Of a DNA stretch of 64,000 nucleotides, positions 25,501-32,827 are shown in pieces. The notes below the pieces were generated by a model. It was not told the DNA's origin. It did no database searches and saw nothing but the letters and a program-made list of their open reading frames with translations. The translations under genes were made by a program, and so were the position numbers. Numbering within the stretch: the first letter of the stretch is position 1; the number at the start of each line of letters is the position of its first letter. Source of the DNA: an uncultured Clostridium sp. (lineage in GTDB: Bacteria > Bacillota > Clostridia > Lachnospirales > Lachnospiraceae); assembly GCA_946553025.1 (NCBI GenBank), contig CAMNRM010000012.1, positions 25,577 to 89,576 on the forward strand, written 5' to 3'.

Positions 25501-26367
25501 AAGGAAACGACTTTAACCTTGACTTTTGATAAAGAAGCAACGGTTCGTGCGGGTTATAATAATGCTGAAGAAAGTGGTAACACAAGTTCAGCATGGACCA
25601 GCCAGACAAAGACAGGGACAGAAATTATCTTCACAATAACTCCTGATGATGATTATCTGGGAATTCAGCTTCAGAATATGAAGGAAGGTGAAGTAATTAA
25701 GTTGCTGAGCGTGAAGGTGGAGCAGGAAACAACAGTTTCAAATGCCCGTTCTGCCCGTAAAATGGCTAAGAAGGTTTATACTATTTTTACCTTTGACGAA
25801 GATAACTTTGTTTTTGACATCACCATCGACAAATGGCTGGACAAGAACACCAAGTTCACCAAAGGCCAGGAGGCAACCATCACCGTAGAATTCGATCAGG
25901 AAGTTGAAGCACAGATTTCTGCAAAGGAAGATGGCGAATGGGTTAAGGGAGAAACACAAACAGGAACATCAATTTGTGACACCTTTGATTTATCAGCCAA
26001 GGATCTTAAGGTTACTGTTCTGGATATGAATGGTTATGATGCTGTAAATATTGTAAAGATTACTGTAGAACTTGGAGATTTACAGGAAAAAGCAGAGGCA
26101 GGTGAGGATGATTCTAAAAATATGAATGATTCTAAAGATAAGGGTAATGCTGAAGCTAAGAATGATTCCGAAACAAAAGAAACGGCTGCAGAAGAAAAAG
26201 CTTCTCCTGCATTAGAAACAGAAGATAAAAAGACGTCATCTTTAGAAAGTGACAGTAAGGATGAGGAAGATAAGAAGGAAGTCAAAAAAACTACAGAAGA
26301 AAAACCTGTAGCAGAGGCACCTAAGGATTTTCTGGATGAGGCAGAAGAGGAGGTAAAGGCAGACTGA
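19531..26367 (+). CDS. GH26 beta-mannanase, catalytic and binding-module part (frameshifted gene, part 2)
   Basis: Endo-1,4-beta-mannanases of GH26 cut mannan and galactomannan backbones outside the cell. This frame holds both catalytic glutamates: E43 in FRPLHENNG (acid/base) and E151 in VVAETGM (nucleophile), with WFWWG. After the catalytic domain comes a CBM-like beta-sandwich (about 360-535: VVDDFENYLGD, WQVDSVIYIDDIHM), then two tandem 120-residue modules marked WSVMGWGA and WEIMGWGA (about 590-820), a spacer, and at least eight further 100-115-residue modules to about residue 2180, ending in an acidic Glu/Lys/Ser tail without membrane helix or LPxTG. The modules resemble carbohydrate-binding sandwiches but I cannot name their CBM family. 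Residues upstream of 19531 in this frame remain GH26-like back to about 19480. Whether the gene is functional depends on the frameshift being real. Confidence 0.85.
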   Translation: MMSRILPGGDLNEAYNGYLDLIADYGLILQAQQVPVLFRPLHENNGSWFWWGAAFCDEEGYKNVYRYTVEYLRDVKNVHNFLYVYSPGGPFDSLADFESRYPGDAWVDVIGFDMYHDNPSTTDTWMQSFAETALLIDQAAQIHGKIPVVAETGMRVGTSMNDGKDYGGIAPEGNARPLWFSEIHQVLSGTNIPYYMVWANWDGANNFYSPYKTSADAGHEMTDAFINYYNDPTTVFANGTNFYGQVPLPAVEKHGASGYILSPASGDRILYPTNIRASLENAGGDVSFILKNKEGDVSIAVPAKAATRNNELGNVYEAQITEEHLKTLGKTTGTIDLVAGGTVLNTINAIFNIKEPELDPLVVDDFENYLGDSLLLLRDWATNSGSGCNVDIQLSGENKAENDYGMAFRYTISENGNGEGWAGATKPYESKIGSCNAMQVWVKPDGKGQKLVLQLTSNGEDFEVHLPEFAATTEAKYVTIPFAAMKGKNGGVFDPNNVSSFGIWCNTVNPAGSGYWQVDSVIYIDDIHMVNTDSSVVEFLDTRTNSDGSAGSGVRIIRNTMEAPLLWYGPGFAGVKSLTPEPVTVTTLYQGTGLPEAKYETSNVDWLMNGKDTDYVTFTYNCTDPEKAGWSVMGWGATVNGEWTEGPRYNAPNPNTLQDTTIMVSVKELKSVLGIERGANVSYLNLGTWNDGNLKSVTLTKGDVMPGRVIVENVPANYTYETNDVGWIVDAPDNKYINLVITCDHPKHSEWEIMGWGASVGEDWVEGPKYIAWKPATHEYAVSYTVKRFKELLGVTPERPLTYIKLGSYNDGRIVRLSLDDEKRPFVPFYSWRERHPNAKKNAGKNDNSYSKPAYNSPNKEVFAALSKMARDAFNGDAADGTDVFDMRNIEDNVIPANYGQLYLGSLAEEIAKALAPGKVVVVKYTTDGESKPNLLPSMEPALPYRTVAPVWTQKSGGESYAIFTLDSLMKAFSRSLIPADVQGIDFAGDQNAITVEGVAVMPADEFAIVDESSRLTEQYGQFPLKLSDYNASYEEGDTVTVTIIFDREVRGNISADVNGEWNSGNELSGRVFTRTFTPDAEGIYTSISEFNGASYAEIIDVKVEIAGKVNFDQAVDITTNQATMVIGGSSQEIADAVGLTEEEIKEGTRVEIITEGKEVSSAQEEMIQNAAEAMGQTVKTYTANDVTAYKIPAKGSRTQVNYLQEPMMLRFALPEGADPNQSYAVARITGGTAVRAFSAKMAIAYALQAFAANAETNVEWLYDIDDNPQTITVESNQLGYFVIVSGDDLEAESLHVFEKAWGGDGDEKATYKETISHFYPEFEPGDTVRVTAVFNKESNVKFMMGSMEKEIVGRRIKFEAASYVDELMIQAGDESKLPLKLLDVEIELVKKAEKGDEIHTFVKTWDAFETSFDEYFKDFVPGEETKVVLTFDKPVKARIGYNKASEGWANAPENWEDESIKADTKLEVTVVPGDNFLNVEITDMNGNDVVRLMDVKVEQEEVVPPPEGSELHIFEKAWGGNGDEKATYTQKLSHFYPDFGLGDTVKITATFDKESNVKFMIGALEKTIVGKTIEFEATSYVDELMIQAGDESKLPLKLMDVKVELVKKAEKGDELHTFAKTWDAFETSFDKYLEGFEAGKETKVVLTFDKAVKARIGYNKVSDGWATVPEDLNDESIKAGTTLEAAVTPGDTKLNIEITDMNGNEIVKLMSVKVEQEVVTPPVEEGIHTFTETGKALETSFKEYMEGIFKEGEETTITLKFDKAVKGQIGYNSAPDGTWTTVPAKWDDETVEANTTLTAKVAPKDDYLNIQISNLNGNSEVKLLSIKVEQVESEEPPATPPVEIFEKPENDNWVDSKEVTSFTKFNEKFEKEKETTLTLTFDKEVTVRVGYNNAKESGNTSSAWTSQTNTGTEIIFTMIPDDDYLGIQLQNMKEGEVIKLLSVKVEQKGTEEEPTTPPVETFEKPENDNWVDSKEVTSFTKFNEKFEGKKETTLTLTFDKEATVRAGYNNAEESGNTSSAWTSQTKTGTEIIFTITPDDDYLGIQLQNMKEGEVIKLLSVKVEQETTVSNARSARKMAKKVYTIFTFDEDNFVFDITIDKWLDKNTKFTKGQEATITVEFDQEVEAQISAKEDGEWVKGETQTGTSICDTFDLSAKDLKVTVLDMNGYDAVNIVKITVELGDLQEKAEAGEDDSKNMNDSKDKGNAEAKNDSETKETAAEEKASPALETEDKKTSSLESDSKDEEDKKEVKKTTEEKPVAEAPKDFLDEAEEEVKAD
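23416..24718 (+). repeat. Tandem duplication of a two-module block inside the mannanase gene
   Basis: The block starting HVFEKAWGGDGDEKATY (23416) recurs as HIFEKAWGGNGDEKATY (24067), an offset of 651 bp or 217 codons, and each includes the second module beginning HTF(V/A)KTWDAFETSFD. A further module pair starting FEKPENDNWVDSKEVTSF is duplicated at an offset of 348 bp (from 25063 and 25411). Confidence 0.88.
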
Positions 26368-26468
26368 ATTTGACAGGAATGATTGACCGAAAGGATAGGA
26401 ACAGTAAAAACAAAGGATAAGTAAATGGGTAAATAGAGTCAGCAGTTTGCTTATAATCAAGCAGAAAT

Positions 26469-26500
26469 ACCGCAATCGATACAGGGTTGCGGTGTTTTTG
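26469..26500 (+). terminator. Intrinsic terminator after the mannanase gene
   Basis: ACCGCAA (26469-26475) pairs with TTGCGGT (26487-26493), followed by GTTTTTG. Confidence 0.85.
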
Positions 26501-26532
26501 TGCAATATAATGGAAAAAAATGTAAAATACAC

Positions 26533-26561
26533 TTGCATTCTATTTGAGGCTGGGATATAAT
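26533..26561 (+). promoter_or_regulatory. Promoter of the Rpn-family gene
   Basis: TTGCAT (26533-26538), 17-bp spacer, consensus TATAAT (26556-26561). Confidence 0.75.
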
Positions 26562-26632
26562 AATGGAAAAATATGGAAATAAGGTGAAGATATTGTCTAA
26601 ACGATTAATCAGCAAAAAAGAAAGGAAGTTAA

Positions 26633-27625
26633 ATGGGAGAAATTGATATTCGTTTGAAGGATTTTATTAAAATTGATTCTGTATTTGCCCAGTTGTTTAA
26701 TCAGGGAGTGTTTGGCGGGGAAGATTTGATTGATTCGGATAAGTTGGAAGAGCAGGATTCTGTTATTCAGGAAACTATTCAACTCTCCGAAAAGCAGCTA
26801 AAAAGTCTGGAACGCCTGCGGGATGTGCAGAAGGTAGCAACCATTTTTGACAATCCGGTGAATTTTCGGATTATTTTAAGCGTAGAAAATCAACTTGGAG
26901 TAAATTACTATATGCCGGTTCGCTGCATGGAAGGGGATGCCCTGACTTATAGCTGCCAGTGCAAGAAGATTGCACAGAAGGCAAAGGAGAATGAAAAATT
27001 AAAAAAATATGCCGACGGAGTACCAAAAGGAACAAAAATTCTTCCTACGATAAGCCTTGTATTTTACTGTGGGGCGAAAGCCTGGGATGGGCCGTTAAGT
27101 GTGTATGATATGCTGGATATTTCTGAGGATGTAAAAGAAAAGATGAAGCCGACGATTCCCGATTATCCGATGAAATTGATTGATGCAAAACATATGAGTG
27201 ATAAAGAGATTGAGCAGTTTAGCGGGGATTTGAAAGCATTTCTTTTAATGATCCGAAAACGTTATAATCCCAAAGCGTTAAAGTCGGTCGTTGCGAAGCA
27301 CCGTGAAACATGGTATACTGTAAGTGCAATTAAGAAGGATAAAAGATATATTGATTATATAAATACCGTGTCAGATGATGAACTGGAAGGAGGGCTATGT
27401 ATGGATGCAACATTAGACTATATCGAGGCGAAAGGAAGGCGTAAAGGAAAAGTGGAGGGAAAAGCGGAAGAAAGAATAGAAGGTATAAAGATATTCATTG
27501 TTGATAATAAAGAAGAAGGTATTCCCCAGGAAAGAACAATAGCAAAACTGCAAAGGCATTATCATTTAACGCAAGCAGAAGCAGAGCAGTATTATGGGAA
27601 ATACTCAGTAATACAAGAAGCTTGA
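26633..27625 (+). CDS. Rpn-family (PD-(D/E)XK nuclease/putative transposase) protein
   Basis: A 330-residue member of the Rpn/PDDEXK transposase-like family that is expanded in gut Firmicutes; E. coli Rpn proteins promote RecA-independent recombination. Family marks are FIKIDSVFAQLFN near the N-terminus, FRIILSVENQLGVNYYMPVR with the acidic/Gln active-site region, ISLVFYCGAKAWDGPLSV, and a basic Arg/Lys/Glu-rich C-terminal helix (KGRRKGKVEGKAEERIEGIK). The start at 26633 follows AAAGGAAG. It has its own promoter and stands alone. A small minus-strand protein at 34336 has a similar AIDxAIDDCL helix and may be a remnant of the same class. Confidence 0.72.
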   Translation: MGEIDIRLKDFIKIDSVFAQLFNQGVFGGEDLIDSDKLEEQDSVIQETIQLSEKQLKSLERLRDVQKVATIFDNPVNFRIILSVENQLGVNYYMPVRCMEGDALTYSCQCKKIAQKAKENEKLKKYADGVPKGTKILPTISLVFYCGAKAWDGPLSVYDMLDISEDVKEKMKPTIPDYPMKLIDAKHMSDKEIEQFSGDLKAFLLMIRKRYNPKALKSVVAKHRETWYTVSAIKKDKRYIDYINTVSDDELEGGLCMDATLDYIEAKGRRKGKVEGKAEERIEGIKIFIVDNKEEGIPQERTIAKLQRHYHLTQAEAEQYYGKYSVIQEA

Positions 27626-27640
27626 TAAGGCTGTATTGGG

Positions 27641-27715
27641 AAATAAAAGAATAAATGATAAAAAGAAATAAAAGAATAAACGATAAAAAAAAATAAAAGA
27701 ATAAGATATAAAATC
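27641..27715 (+). repeat. Three tandem 25-bp A-rich repeats
   Basis: Units 27641-27665, 27666-27690 and 27691-27715 each start AAATAAAAGAATAA. They follow the stop of the Rpn-family gene by 15 bases. Confidence 0.85.
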
Positions 27716-27750
27716 CCCAAAACAATTTTTGTGTTTGTTATTGGGGATTT
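27711..27750. terminator. Bidirectional terminator between convergent genes
   Basis: AAATCCCCAA (27711-27720) pairs with TTGGGGATTT (27741-27750), with A-rich bases on the left and T residues on the right, so it can serve both strands. Confidence 0.8.
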
Positions 27751-27772
27751 ATACATCTTATTTTTGGTTTAT

Positions 27773-27797
27773 CGTTATCGTTATTGTTATTGTTATC
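27773..27797. repeat. Hexanucleotide repeat (YGTTAT)4
   Basis: CGTTATCGTTAT and TGTTATTGTTAT lie immediately past the stop codon of the minus-strand ATPase gene. Confidence 0.8.
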
Positions 27798-29537
27798 TTA
27801 ACCCCGATACCGGTTCAGGCAGGCGAAGATCTCCTGGCGGCGGGGCAGGCACAGGCCCATGGCAGCATAGGAGGAATCGCTGATGGAGGGAAGCCCCTTT
27901 TGCTGGATTTGGTTCCACAGCAAATCGGCAATCTGTTCCACACTGTACCGGGTAAAGAGCTGGTTGGAAATGCAGTAGCGAACCATCTGTGCGAGTGCGG
28001 CGGTCTGTTCATTGTGAATTAACTGCTCGACAAAGCGCAGATCCACCTGTTCCTTTCCGACCTGCAGGGAATCTTTTCCATGAACCTTTGTTTTAATCCG
28101 TTCTTCCCGTTCATGCCCGCCGCGATAACCGCCGCGGTTAAAGGAATTTCCTGTGCCGGAACCTGCTTTTTCCACATGCAGGCGGCGTCCCCTTTCCGGC
28201 AGTATGAAATTCGGGGCATGGGTGGTGGGGTCTTCACCGAATTTTTTACAGGCTTCTTTGGTTGCTGCGGTGATATCGACAGGGCGGTAGCAGTCCATCT
28301 GGATAATGGTATCGGCGATATAAAAGTAAGCCCCGGAACTTCCGGCAACCATAATGGTAGAAATTCCTGCTTTTTCGTATAAATCCCGGGCACGTTCGAT
28401 AAACGGGGTAATCGGTTCCTTATCCCGGCTGATAATCTGCTGCATCAGCTCGTCCCGCAGCATGAAATTGGTTGCCGAGGTATCTTCGTCGATAAGGAAT
28501 ACCCGGCTTCCGGATTCCCAGCCTTCGATGACGGCCGCAGCCTGGGAGGTGCTGCCGCTGGCGTCGGGGGTGGAAAAGTTTTTGGTGTTTTTCTTATTGG
28601 GCAGGTCATTGATAAACAGGGAAATATCAACCTGGTTAATGCTTCGTCCGTCCTCTGCCCGCAGCTTCATAGCGGTATCATCCGTGATAACATACTCCCG
28701 CCCGTCCCCGGCGATATGGTTATATACGCCCAGTTCCAGTGCTTTCAGCAAGGTGGATTTTCCGTGATATCCTCCGCCCACGATCAGGGTAATTCCTTCG
28801 TGGACAGCCATGCCGGATAATTCGCCTTTATGGGGAAGCGTTAAGGTGATTTTCTGGCTTTCCGGTGAGGCAAAGGGGACACAGTTTTTCATCGGACGGC
28901 TGGATACGCCGCTTTCCCGGGCGAGGACGGCCCCATTGGCAATAAAGGCGGTCAGATGAAGGCGCTTTAATTCCTCACGGATAAACTGCTGATCTTCGGC
29001 AAGATCAATAACAGATTTCACTTCTTTTGGGTTGCGGCTGGCGTAGAAGAATACATTGCGCACACAGCGGGGCAGAAAATCAAAGAGGATACGGATAAGC
29101 TCTCCGGAGTTAATTGTCCTGCCATTTGCGGGAAAACCTACCTCAAAGCGGGCAGTAATTCCTGTTTTTGAACATTCGCAGGCAGTGCGGGAGAGAATCT
29201 CCGGGCCGGGGCTGCTGATGGCGATTAAGCCGCTTTTTCCTGAACCCTTCGCCTTAAAATTATACTGGGCAATTTCTCTGCCAAACTGACGGATAAGATA
29301 GTCCTCGAAAGCCGTTTTCTTCCAGGGCTTATCAAAAAAATCCGCCGGATATCCGGCTTTCTGGTGGGCTACGGTGATGCTGACCTTGGAGGGAGCGGCA
29401 AAGGGATCGCCCTGAACATGGTCAATGGACAAGGTAAAATTGCCAAACTGATAAGCCCCCTGGGCGGATTTATAGGCCGGATAGCTTTTCCGGTCGATAG
29501 ATTCTAATAATCGGCGTAAATCTTCGGATTGTTTCAT
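27798..29537 (-). CDS. ABC-class P-loop ATPase (PF09818 / COG3044 type)
   Basis: A 579-residue cytoplasmic ATPase of the conserved 'predicted ATPase of the ABC class' family; its cellular substrate is unknown in bacteria, though a trypanosome relative binds RNA. Visible marks: N-terminal LRRLLESIDRKSYPAYK, Walker A IVGGGYHGKSTLLKALE, the conserved DGREYVITDD, Walker B RVFLIDEDTSATNFM and the C-terminal GGYRGGHEREERIKTK basic segment. There is no membrane segment, so it is not a transporter subunit. No good ribosome binding site precedes the start and an in-frame stop lies just upstream, but the N-terminus matches the family. It lies next to a YwaF-like membrane protein on the same strand. Confidence 0.85.
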   Translation of the reverse strand: MKQSEDLRRLLESIDRKSYPAYKSAQGAYQFGNFTLSIDHVQGDPFAAPSKVSITVAHQKAGYPADFFDKPWKKTAFEDYLIRQFGREIAQYNFKAKGSGKSGLIAISSPGPEILSRTACECSKTGITARFEVGFPANGRTINSGELIRILFDFLPRCVRNVFFYASRNPKEVKSVIDLAEDQQFIREELKRLHLTAFIANGAVLARESGVSSRPMKNCVPFASPESQKITLTLPHKGELSGMAVHEGITLIVGGGYHGKSTLLKALELGVYNHIAGDGREYVITDDTAMKLRAEDGRSINQVDISLFINDLPNKKNTKNFSTPDASGSTSQAAAVIEGWESGSRVFLIDEDTSATNFMLRDELMQQIISRDKEPITPFIERARDLYEKAGISTIMVAGSSGAYFYIADTIIQMDCYRPVDITAATKEACKKFGEDPTTHAPNFILPERGRRLHVEKAGSGTGNSFNRGGYRGGHEREERIKTKVHGKDSLQVGKEQVDLRFVEQLIHNEQTAALAQMVRYCISNQLFTRYSVEQIADLLWNQIQQKGLPSISDSSYAAMGLCLPRRQEIFACLNRYRG

Positions 29538-29713
29538 AAATAAACGGGAAAATCGTTACCATGAATATCAATGAAGCGTAACGAAAAACCTTTGACCTCC
29601 TTATGGATATTTTTGTTTTTACATTAAAGCATGTCTGAGAACTTGTCTGAAAATGTATTTGCTGCGTTTGCTCTGCAAGTTATAGATTAGTTTAGCTTAT
29701 TATGGGGGAAAAG

Positions 29714-30556
29714 TCAATTCTTGCGTGATGATGGCGGAATATGCTCCTGTCCCGGCAACCCCGTGAATGGTAACGGTTTTTTTGATTTTGCCAAAAGCGA
29801 GCGCCGGTTTAAAAGAAGATGGATTCCCCCTGCTCCGATACAGCTTGCCAGAACATAGGCCAGATGTCCCCAGAAATTTCCCAGAGTTTTGGAAATTTCG
29901 GAAAACAGCGGCTGTTCGGAGGGGAAAAAGCAGTTGATATAAAACATATCTGCATAGCTTTCCGGATAAATCCAGAGTTGTACTCCTGTATTTATAAGGA
30001 CAGCTATTCCTGCACAGAAAAAGTAAATCGGAAGGCTGTAAAAAAATCCGGACACCCCGTTAAAATGGCAGTAGAGCCCTAAAAAGACCAGAAGAAAATG
30101 CCAGAAAAATCCGTGTAAGGTTAAAATCCAGTAAGGCCATAAGAAGCCGTCCGGAACAATAAGGGCCATAATTCCGCCCAGTAAGCCGAAGTCCTGAAGA
30201 AAAACCATAATCGGTGCAGACAGGCCGCAGCGTGCTGCAGATGGGTAGAGCAGGCATAAATACATAGGAATGCTGCATAGCTGAAACGGAAAGTACCACC
30301 AGTTAAAATGCCGGTTATAAACAATAAAGAATAAAAATCCCTGTTTCACCAGTTCAGAAAGCAGCAAAAGCAGACCACAGGAAAACAGCACCTTTTCCGG
30401 CAGGATAAAGCACTTTCGGGCAAAAAGAACTGCCAGCCCCGATGCCAAAGCTGCTCCGAAAAAGGTAAATAAAAGATAAAAGCTCCCTCCGGAAACCGGC
30501 TGAGTCATGGGCCAGGCAATTGCTGAAAAAAAGGAATACAGCAGGTTGTACAACAT
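29714..30556 (-). CDS. YwaF/TIGR02206-type integral membrane protein
   Basis: A 280-residue protein with about seven hydrophobic helices. The family motif is HFNWWYFPFQLCSIPMYLCLL, followed by conserved FLQDFGLLGGIMALIVPDG and LTLHGFFWHFLLVFLGLY, as in the YwaF/TMEM164-like group. A relation to rhomboid-like or acyl-transfer membrane proteins has been proposed for TMEM164, but no activity can be read here. GGAGGAGG precedes the start. It is 176 bases ahead of the ABC-class ATPase on the same strand; a cotranscription is possible. Confidence 0.75.
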   Translation of the reverse strand: MLYNLLYSFFSAIAWPMTQPVSGGSFYLLFTFFGAALASGLAVLFARKCFILPEKVLFSCGLLLLLSELVKQGFLFFIVYNRHFNWWYFPFQLCSIPMYLCLLYPSAARCGLSAPIMVFLQDFGLLGGIMALIVPDGFLWPYWILTLHGFFWHFLLVFLGLYCHFNGVSGFFYSLPIYFFCAGIAVLINTGVQLWIYPESYADMFYINCFFPSEQPLFSEISKTLGNFWGHLAYVLASCIGAGGIHLLLNRRSLLAKSKKPLPFTGLPGQEHIPPSSRKN

Positions 30557-30582
30557 AGGACCTCCTCCAGGATAACAGGACG

Positions 30583-30792
30583 ATATATTATGATAGAAGC
30601 GTCAAAAGGTCTTTTGCCGCTTCTTATGATACAGATTGCTCCGCACTTCGTGCTCCCGCAATCTTAAAAACATTCAAAATCCGCCCTGTCGGGCTACTTT
30701 TTCATGTTTTTGGCGGGTCCCAAGTTCAAAAATTCTCCTGAAAGCAAGCTTTCGTCGAATTTTCGACCTTTTGACCCTGGTATCATATTATT
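30583..30792. repeat. 210-bp structured element with inverted-repeat ends
   Basis: The ends are imperfect inverted repeats of about 28 bp: ATTATGATAGAAGCGTCAAA to GGTC on the left (30583-30611) and GACCTTTTGACCCTGGTATC to ATATTATT on the right (30765-30792). Inside are several hairpins: AGAAGCG with CGCTTCT, AGATTGC with GCAATCT enclosing GCAC-TTC-GTGC, GCCC-TGTC-GGGC, GAAAGC-AA-GCTTTC and GTCGAA-TT-TTCGAC. It looks like a non-autonomous mobile or RNA-structured element. It fills the first third of the 590-bp gap before the amino-acid transporter. Confidence 0.6.
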
Positions 30793-30819
30793 GCGAGATG
30801 GTAAAAATCCGTACAGGAA

Positions 30820-30885
30820 AACCCCTGTCTACCGCTTTCGTCTTTACGGCTTGGAAGCGGGGGAATTTCCTTGACAGGTTAAAAA
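30820..30885. other. Second structured stretch beside the 210-bp element
   Basis: CCTGTC and GACAGG frame CCGCTT and AAGCGG, giving nested stems. It may be part of a longer element with the preceding repeat. No gene is supported. Confidence 0.35.
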
Positions 30886-30962
30886 CTGTAGCTGATTATA
30901 CCGCAAAATAAATGAGAAAACAAGAATTCAAGTTTACCATACGGTCAGCGCAGCAAGTGCCC

Positions 30963-31017
30963 GTTGCTGTGAACGTGTGAACAGTAACCAAGTGCGCAGA
31001 CCTATATGAACAGTAAC
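30963..31017. repeat. Copy B of the dispersed repeat, 55-bp double form
   Basis: A 26-bp palindrome (GTTGCTGTGAAC to TGTGAACAGTAAC) is joined to a second half, GTGCGCAGACCTATATGAAC to AGTAAC. The outer ends GTTGCTGT and ACAGTAAC are inverted repeats. Confidence 0.85.
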
Positions 31018-31054
31018 ATTGTCAGATCTTTTTTTACTTTTCACCGGATTTCAC

Positions 31055-31082
31055 TTGATTATTTCCGAAAATGCCGTATAAT
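31055..31082 (+). promoter_or_regulatory. Promoter of the amino-acid ABC transporter operon
   Basis: TTGATT (31055-31060), 16-bp spacer, TATAAT (31077-31082). Confidence 0.65.
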
Positions 31083-31148
31083 GTAATACGGTTGTTCTTT
31101 TTTTATTAACCATTATGCATAAAAATGCATATATTCAAGGAGGAGATT

Positions 31149-32048
31149 ATGATGAAAAAGAGTATTTTATGTTTGGCAGCGGCTGTGTGCACCGTTTCTT
31201 TAGCCGCATGCGGCGGTAATTCCGCGACGGAAACTACAGCAGCCCCGACGACAGCAGCAGAGGCAGCGGACGCGACGACGGCAGCAGAAGCAGATAACGC
31301 AGAGGACAGTTCCGCTGAGGATGCGGAAACTGCCGAAGAAACACAGGCTGAGGCAGGCGGCGAGGGCGGAACCCTGGTTATGGCAACGAACGCGGAATTC
31401 CCGCCTTATGAATATCATGACAGCGCGATGACCGGCCCGGACGGATCGGATATCGTGGGAATCGATGTGGAGATTGCCGCAGCGATTGCAGAAAAGATGG
31501 GAAAAGAACTGGTGATTGAAGACGTTCAGTTTGCGTCCATTATCCCGGAAATTTTATCCGGCAAGGCAGATTTTGGTGCGGCAGGCATGACCGTTACCGA
31601 GGATCGTCTGGTGAATGTTGATTTTTCGGATACTTATGCAACCGCCGTACAGTCCATTATCGTTACCGCAGACAGCGAGATTACCGGTCCGGATGATCTG
31701 GAAGGCAAGCTTATCGGTGTTCAGGAAGGTACGACCGGTGATCTGTATTCTACGGATGATTTCGGCGATGATATGGTAGAGCGTTATCTCAAGGGCGTGG
31801 ATGCTGTTCAGGCACTTTTGCAGGGCAAGGTTGACGTAGTGATTATTGACAATGAGCCGGCGAAGGTTTTTGTCAGCGAGAATGAAGGCTTAAAGCTTCT
31901 TGATGCTGCCTACGCCGAGGAAGAATATGCGATTGCCGTAAAGAAGGGAAATACCGAACTTCTGGATCAGATCAACAGTGCGATTGCCGAGTTAAAGGAA
32001 TCCGGAAAACTGGATGAAATTGCGGCAAAGTATATCACGGCTGAGTAA
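31149..32048 (+). CDS. Polar amino-acid ABC transporter, substrate-binding lipoprotein
   Basis: A family 3 solute-binding protein tethered outside the membrane, delivering a polar amino acid (possibly glutamine, arginine or cystine; not resolvable) to the permease. The lipobox is SLAAC near residue 21, followed by a Thr/Ala/Glu-rich linker, then the binding fold: MATNAEFPPYEY, IVGIDVEIAAAIAEKMGKEL, SGKADFGAAGMTVTEDR and LIGVQEGTTGD. AAGGAGGAG supports a start at 31149 or the adjacent ATG at 31152. Operon order binding protein, permease, ATPase is canonical. Its last codons are the first unit of a 40-bp repeat that continues into the intergenic gap. Confidence 0.93.
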   Translation: MMKKSILCLAAAVCTVSLAACGGNSATETTAAPTTAAEAADATTAAEADNAEDSSAEDAETAEETQAEAGGEGGTLVMATNAEFPPYEYHDSAMTGPDGSDIVGIDVEIAAAIAEKMGKELVIEDVQFASIIPEILSGKADFGAAGMTVTEDRLVNVDFSDTYATAVQSIIVTADSEITGPDDLEGKLIGVQEGTTGDLYSTDDFGDDMVERYLKGVDAVQALLQGKVDVVIIDNEPAKVFVSENEGLKLLDAAYAEEEYAIAVKKGNTELLDQINSAIAELKESGKLDEIAAKYITAE

Positions 32049-32140
32049 TGCAGAGCACAGCCAGGTAAAGTATTTTCCGGCTGCGCTAAGCAGAACGATG
32101 CCGGATAAAGTATATTACGGCTGAATAAAGGAAAGGGAAG
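32021..32140 (+). repeat. Three 40-bp tandem repeats over the end of the binding-protein gene
   Basis: Units 32021-32060, 32061-32100 and 32101-32140 are in exact 40-bp register; each has AAAGTAT then CGGCTG at the same offset. The first unit encodes the last residues AKYITAE and the stop; the others are non-coding copies. Confidence 0.85.
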
Positions 32141-32146
32141 AACCAG

Positions 32147-32827
32147 ATGAGTCAGGCGATCTATAACAATTTTATTAAAGACGACCGCTGGAAATACATT
32201 ACGGACGGATTAAAGGTGACGCTGGAGGTAACGCTGTTTGCTGTTTTAATCGGTATAGCCATTGGGTTTCTGGTTGCGGTTATTCGTTCCACCTATGACA
32301 AGACAGGGAAGCTGAAAATCGGCAATTTTCTCTGCAAGCTGTATCTGACCGTTATCCGGGGAACGCCGGTGCTGGTGCAGCTGATGATTATTTATTTTGT
32401 TATCTTTGGCTCGGTGAAAATCAGCAAGGTTGTCGTTGCGGTAATCTCCTTTGGCATTAATTCCGGGGCATATGTGGCGGAAATTTTCAGAAGCGGCATT
32501 ATGTCCATCGACCAGGGGCAGTTTGAGGCCGGGCGCAGTCTGGGCTTTACCTATATTCAGACGATGTGGCACATTATTATGCCGCAGGCATTTAAGAATG
32601 TTCTCCCTGCCCTGGGCAATGAATTTATCTCCCTGCTTAAGGAAACTTCGGTGGGAAGCTACATTGCCCTGCAGGATTTAACGAAGGGCGGGGATATTAT
32701 AAGGAGCCGTACTTATGATGCGTTTCCGCCGTTAATTGCCGTGGCTCTGATTTATCTTGCGCTGGTTATGCTGTTTACCTGGTGCGTCCAGATTCTGGAA
32801 AGGAGGCTGCGTCAAAGTGAGCGATAA
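32147..32827 (+). CDS. Polar amino-acid ABC transporter, permease
   Basis: A 226-residue inner-membrane permease of the His/Glu/Gln family with about five transmembrane helices. The EAA motif that docks the ATPase is [20 protein letters not shown]; the family start [17 protein letters not shown] is also clear. Only one permease is encoded, so it presumably forms a homodimer. It follows the repeat tract after the binding-protein gene, and its 3' end overlaps the ATPase gene by 11 bases. Confidence 0.94.
   Translation: MSQAIYNNFIKDDRWKYITDGLKVTLEVTLFAVLIGIAIGFLVAVIRSTYDKTGKLKIGNFLCKLYLTVIRGTPVLVQLMIIYFVIFGSVKISKVVVAVISFGINSGAYVAEIFRSGIMSIDQGQFEAGRSLGFTYIQTMWHIIMPQAFKNVLPALGNEFISLLKETSVGSYIALQDLTKGGDIIRSRTYDAFPPLIAVALIYLALVMLFTWCVQILERRLRQSER

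Noticed and set aside
27729..28022. Plus-strand frame opposite the end of the ABC-class ATPase gene
   Set aside because: Shadow of a confidently identified minus-strand gene, starting in the hexanucleotide repeat.
30636..30911. A 91-residue plus-strand reading frame
   Set aside because: It lies across the 210-bp hairpin-rich element and the following stem region, has no ribosome binding site and its apparent codons follow from the palindromes. Treated as non-coding structure.
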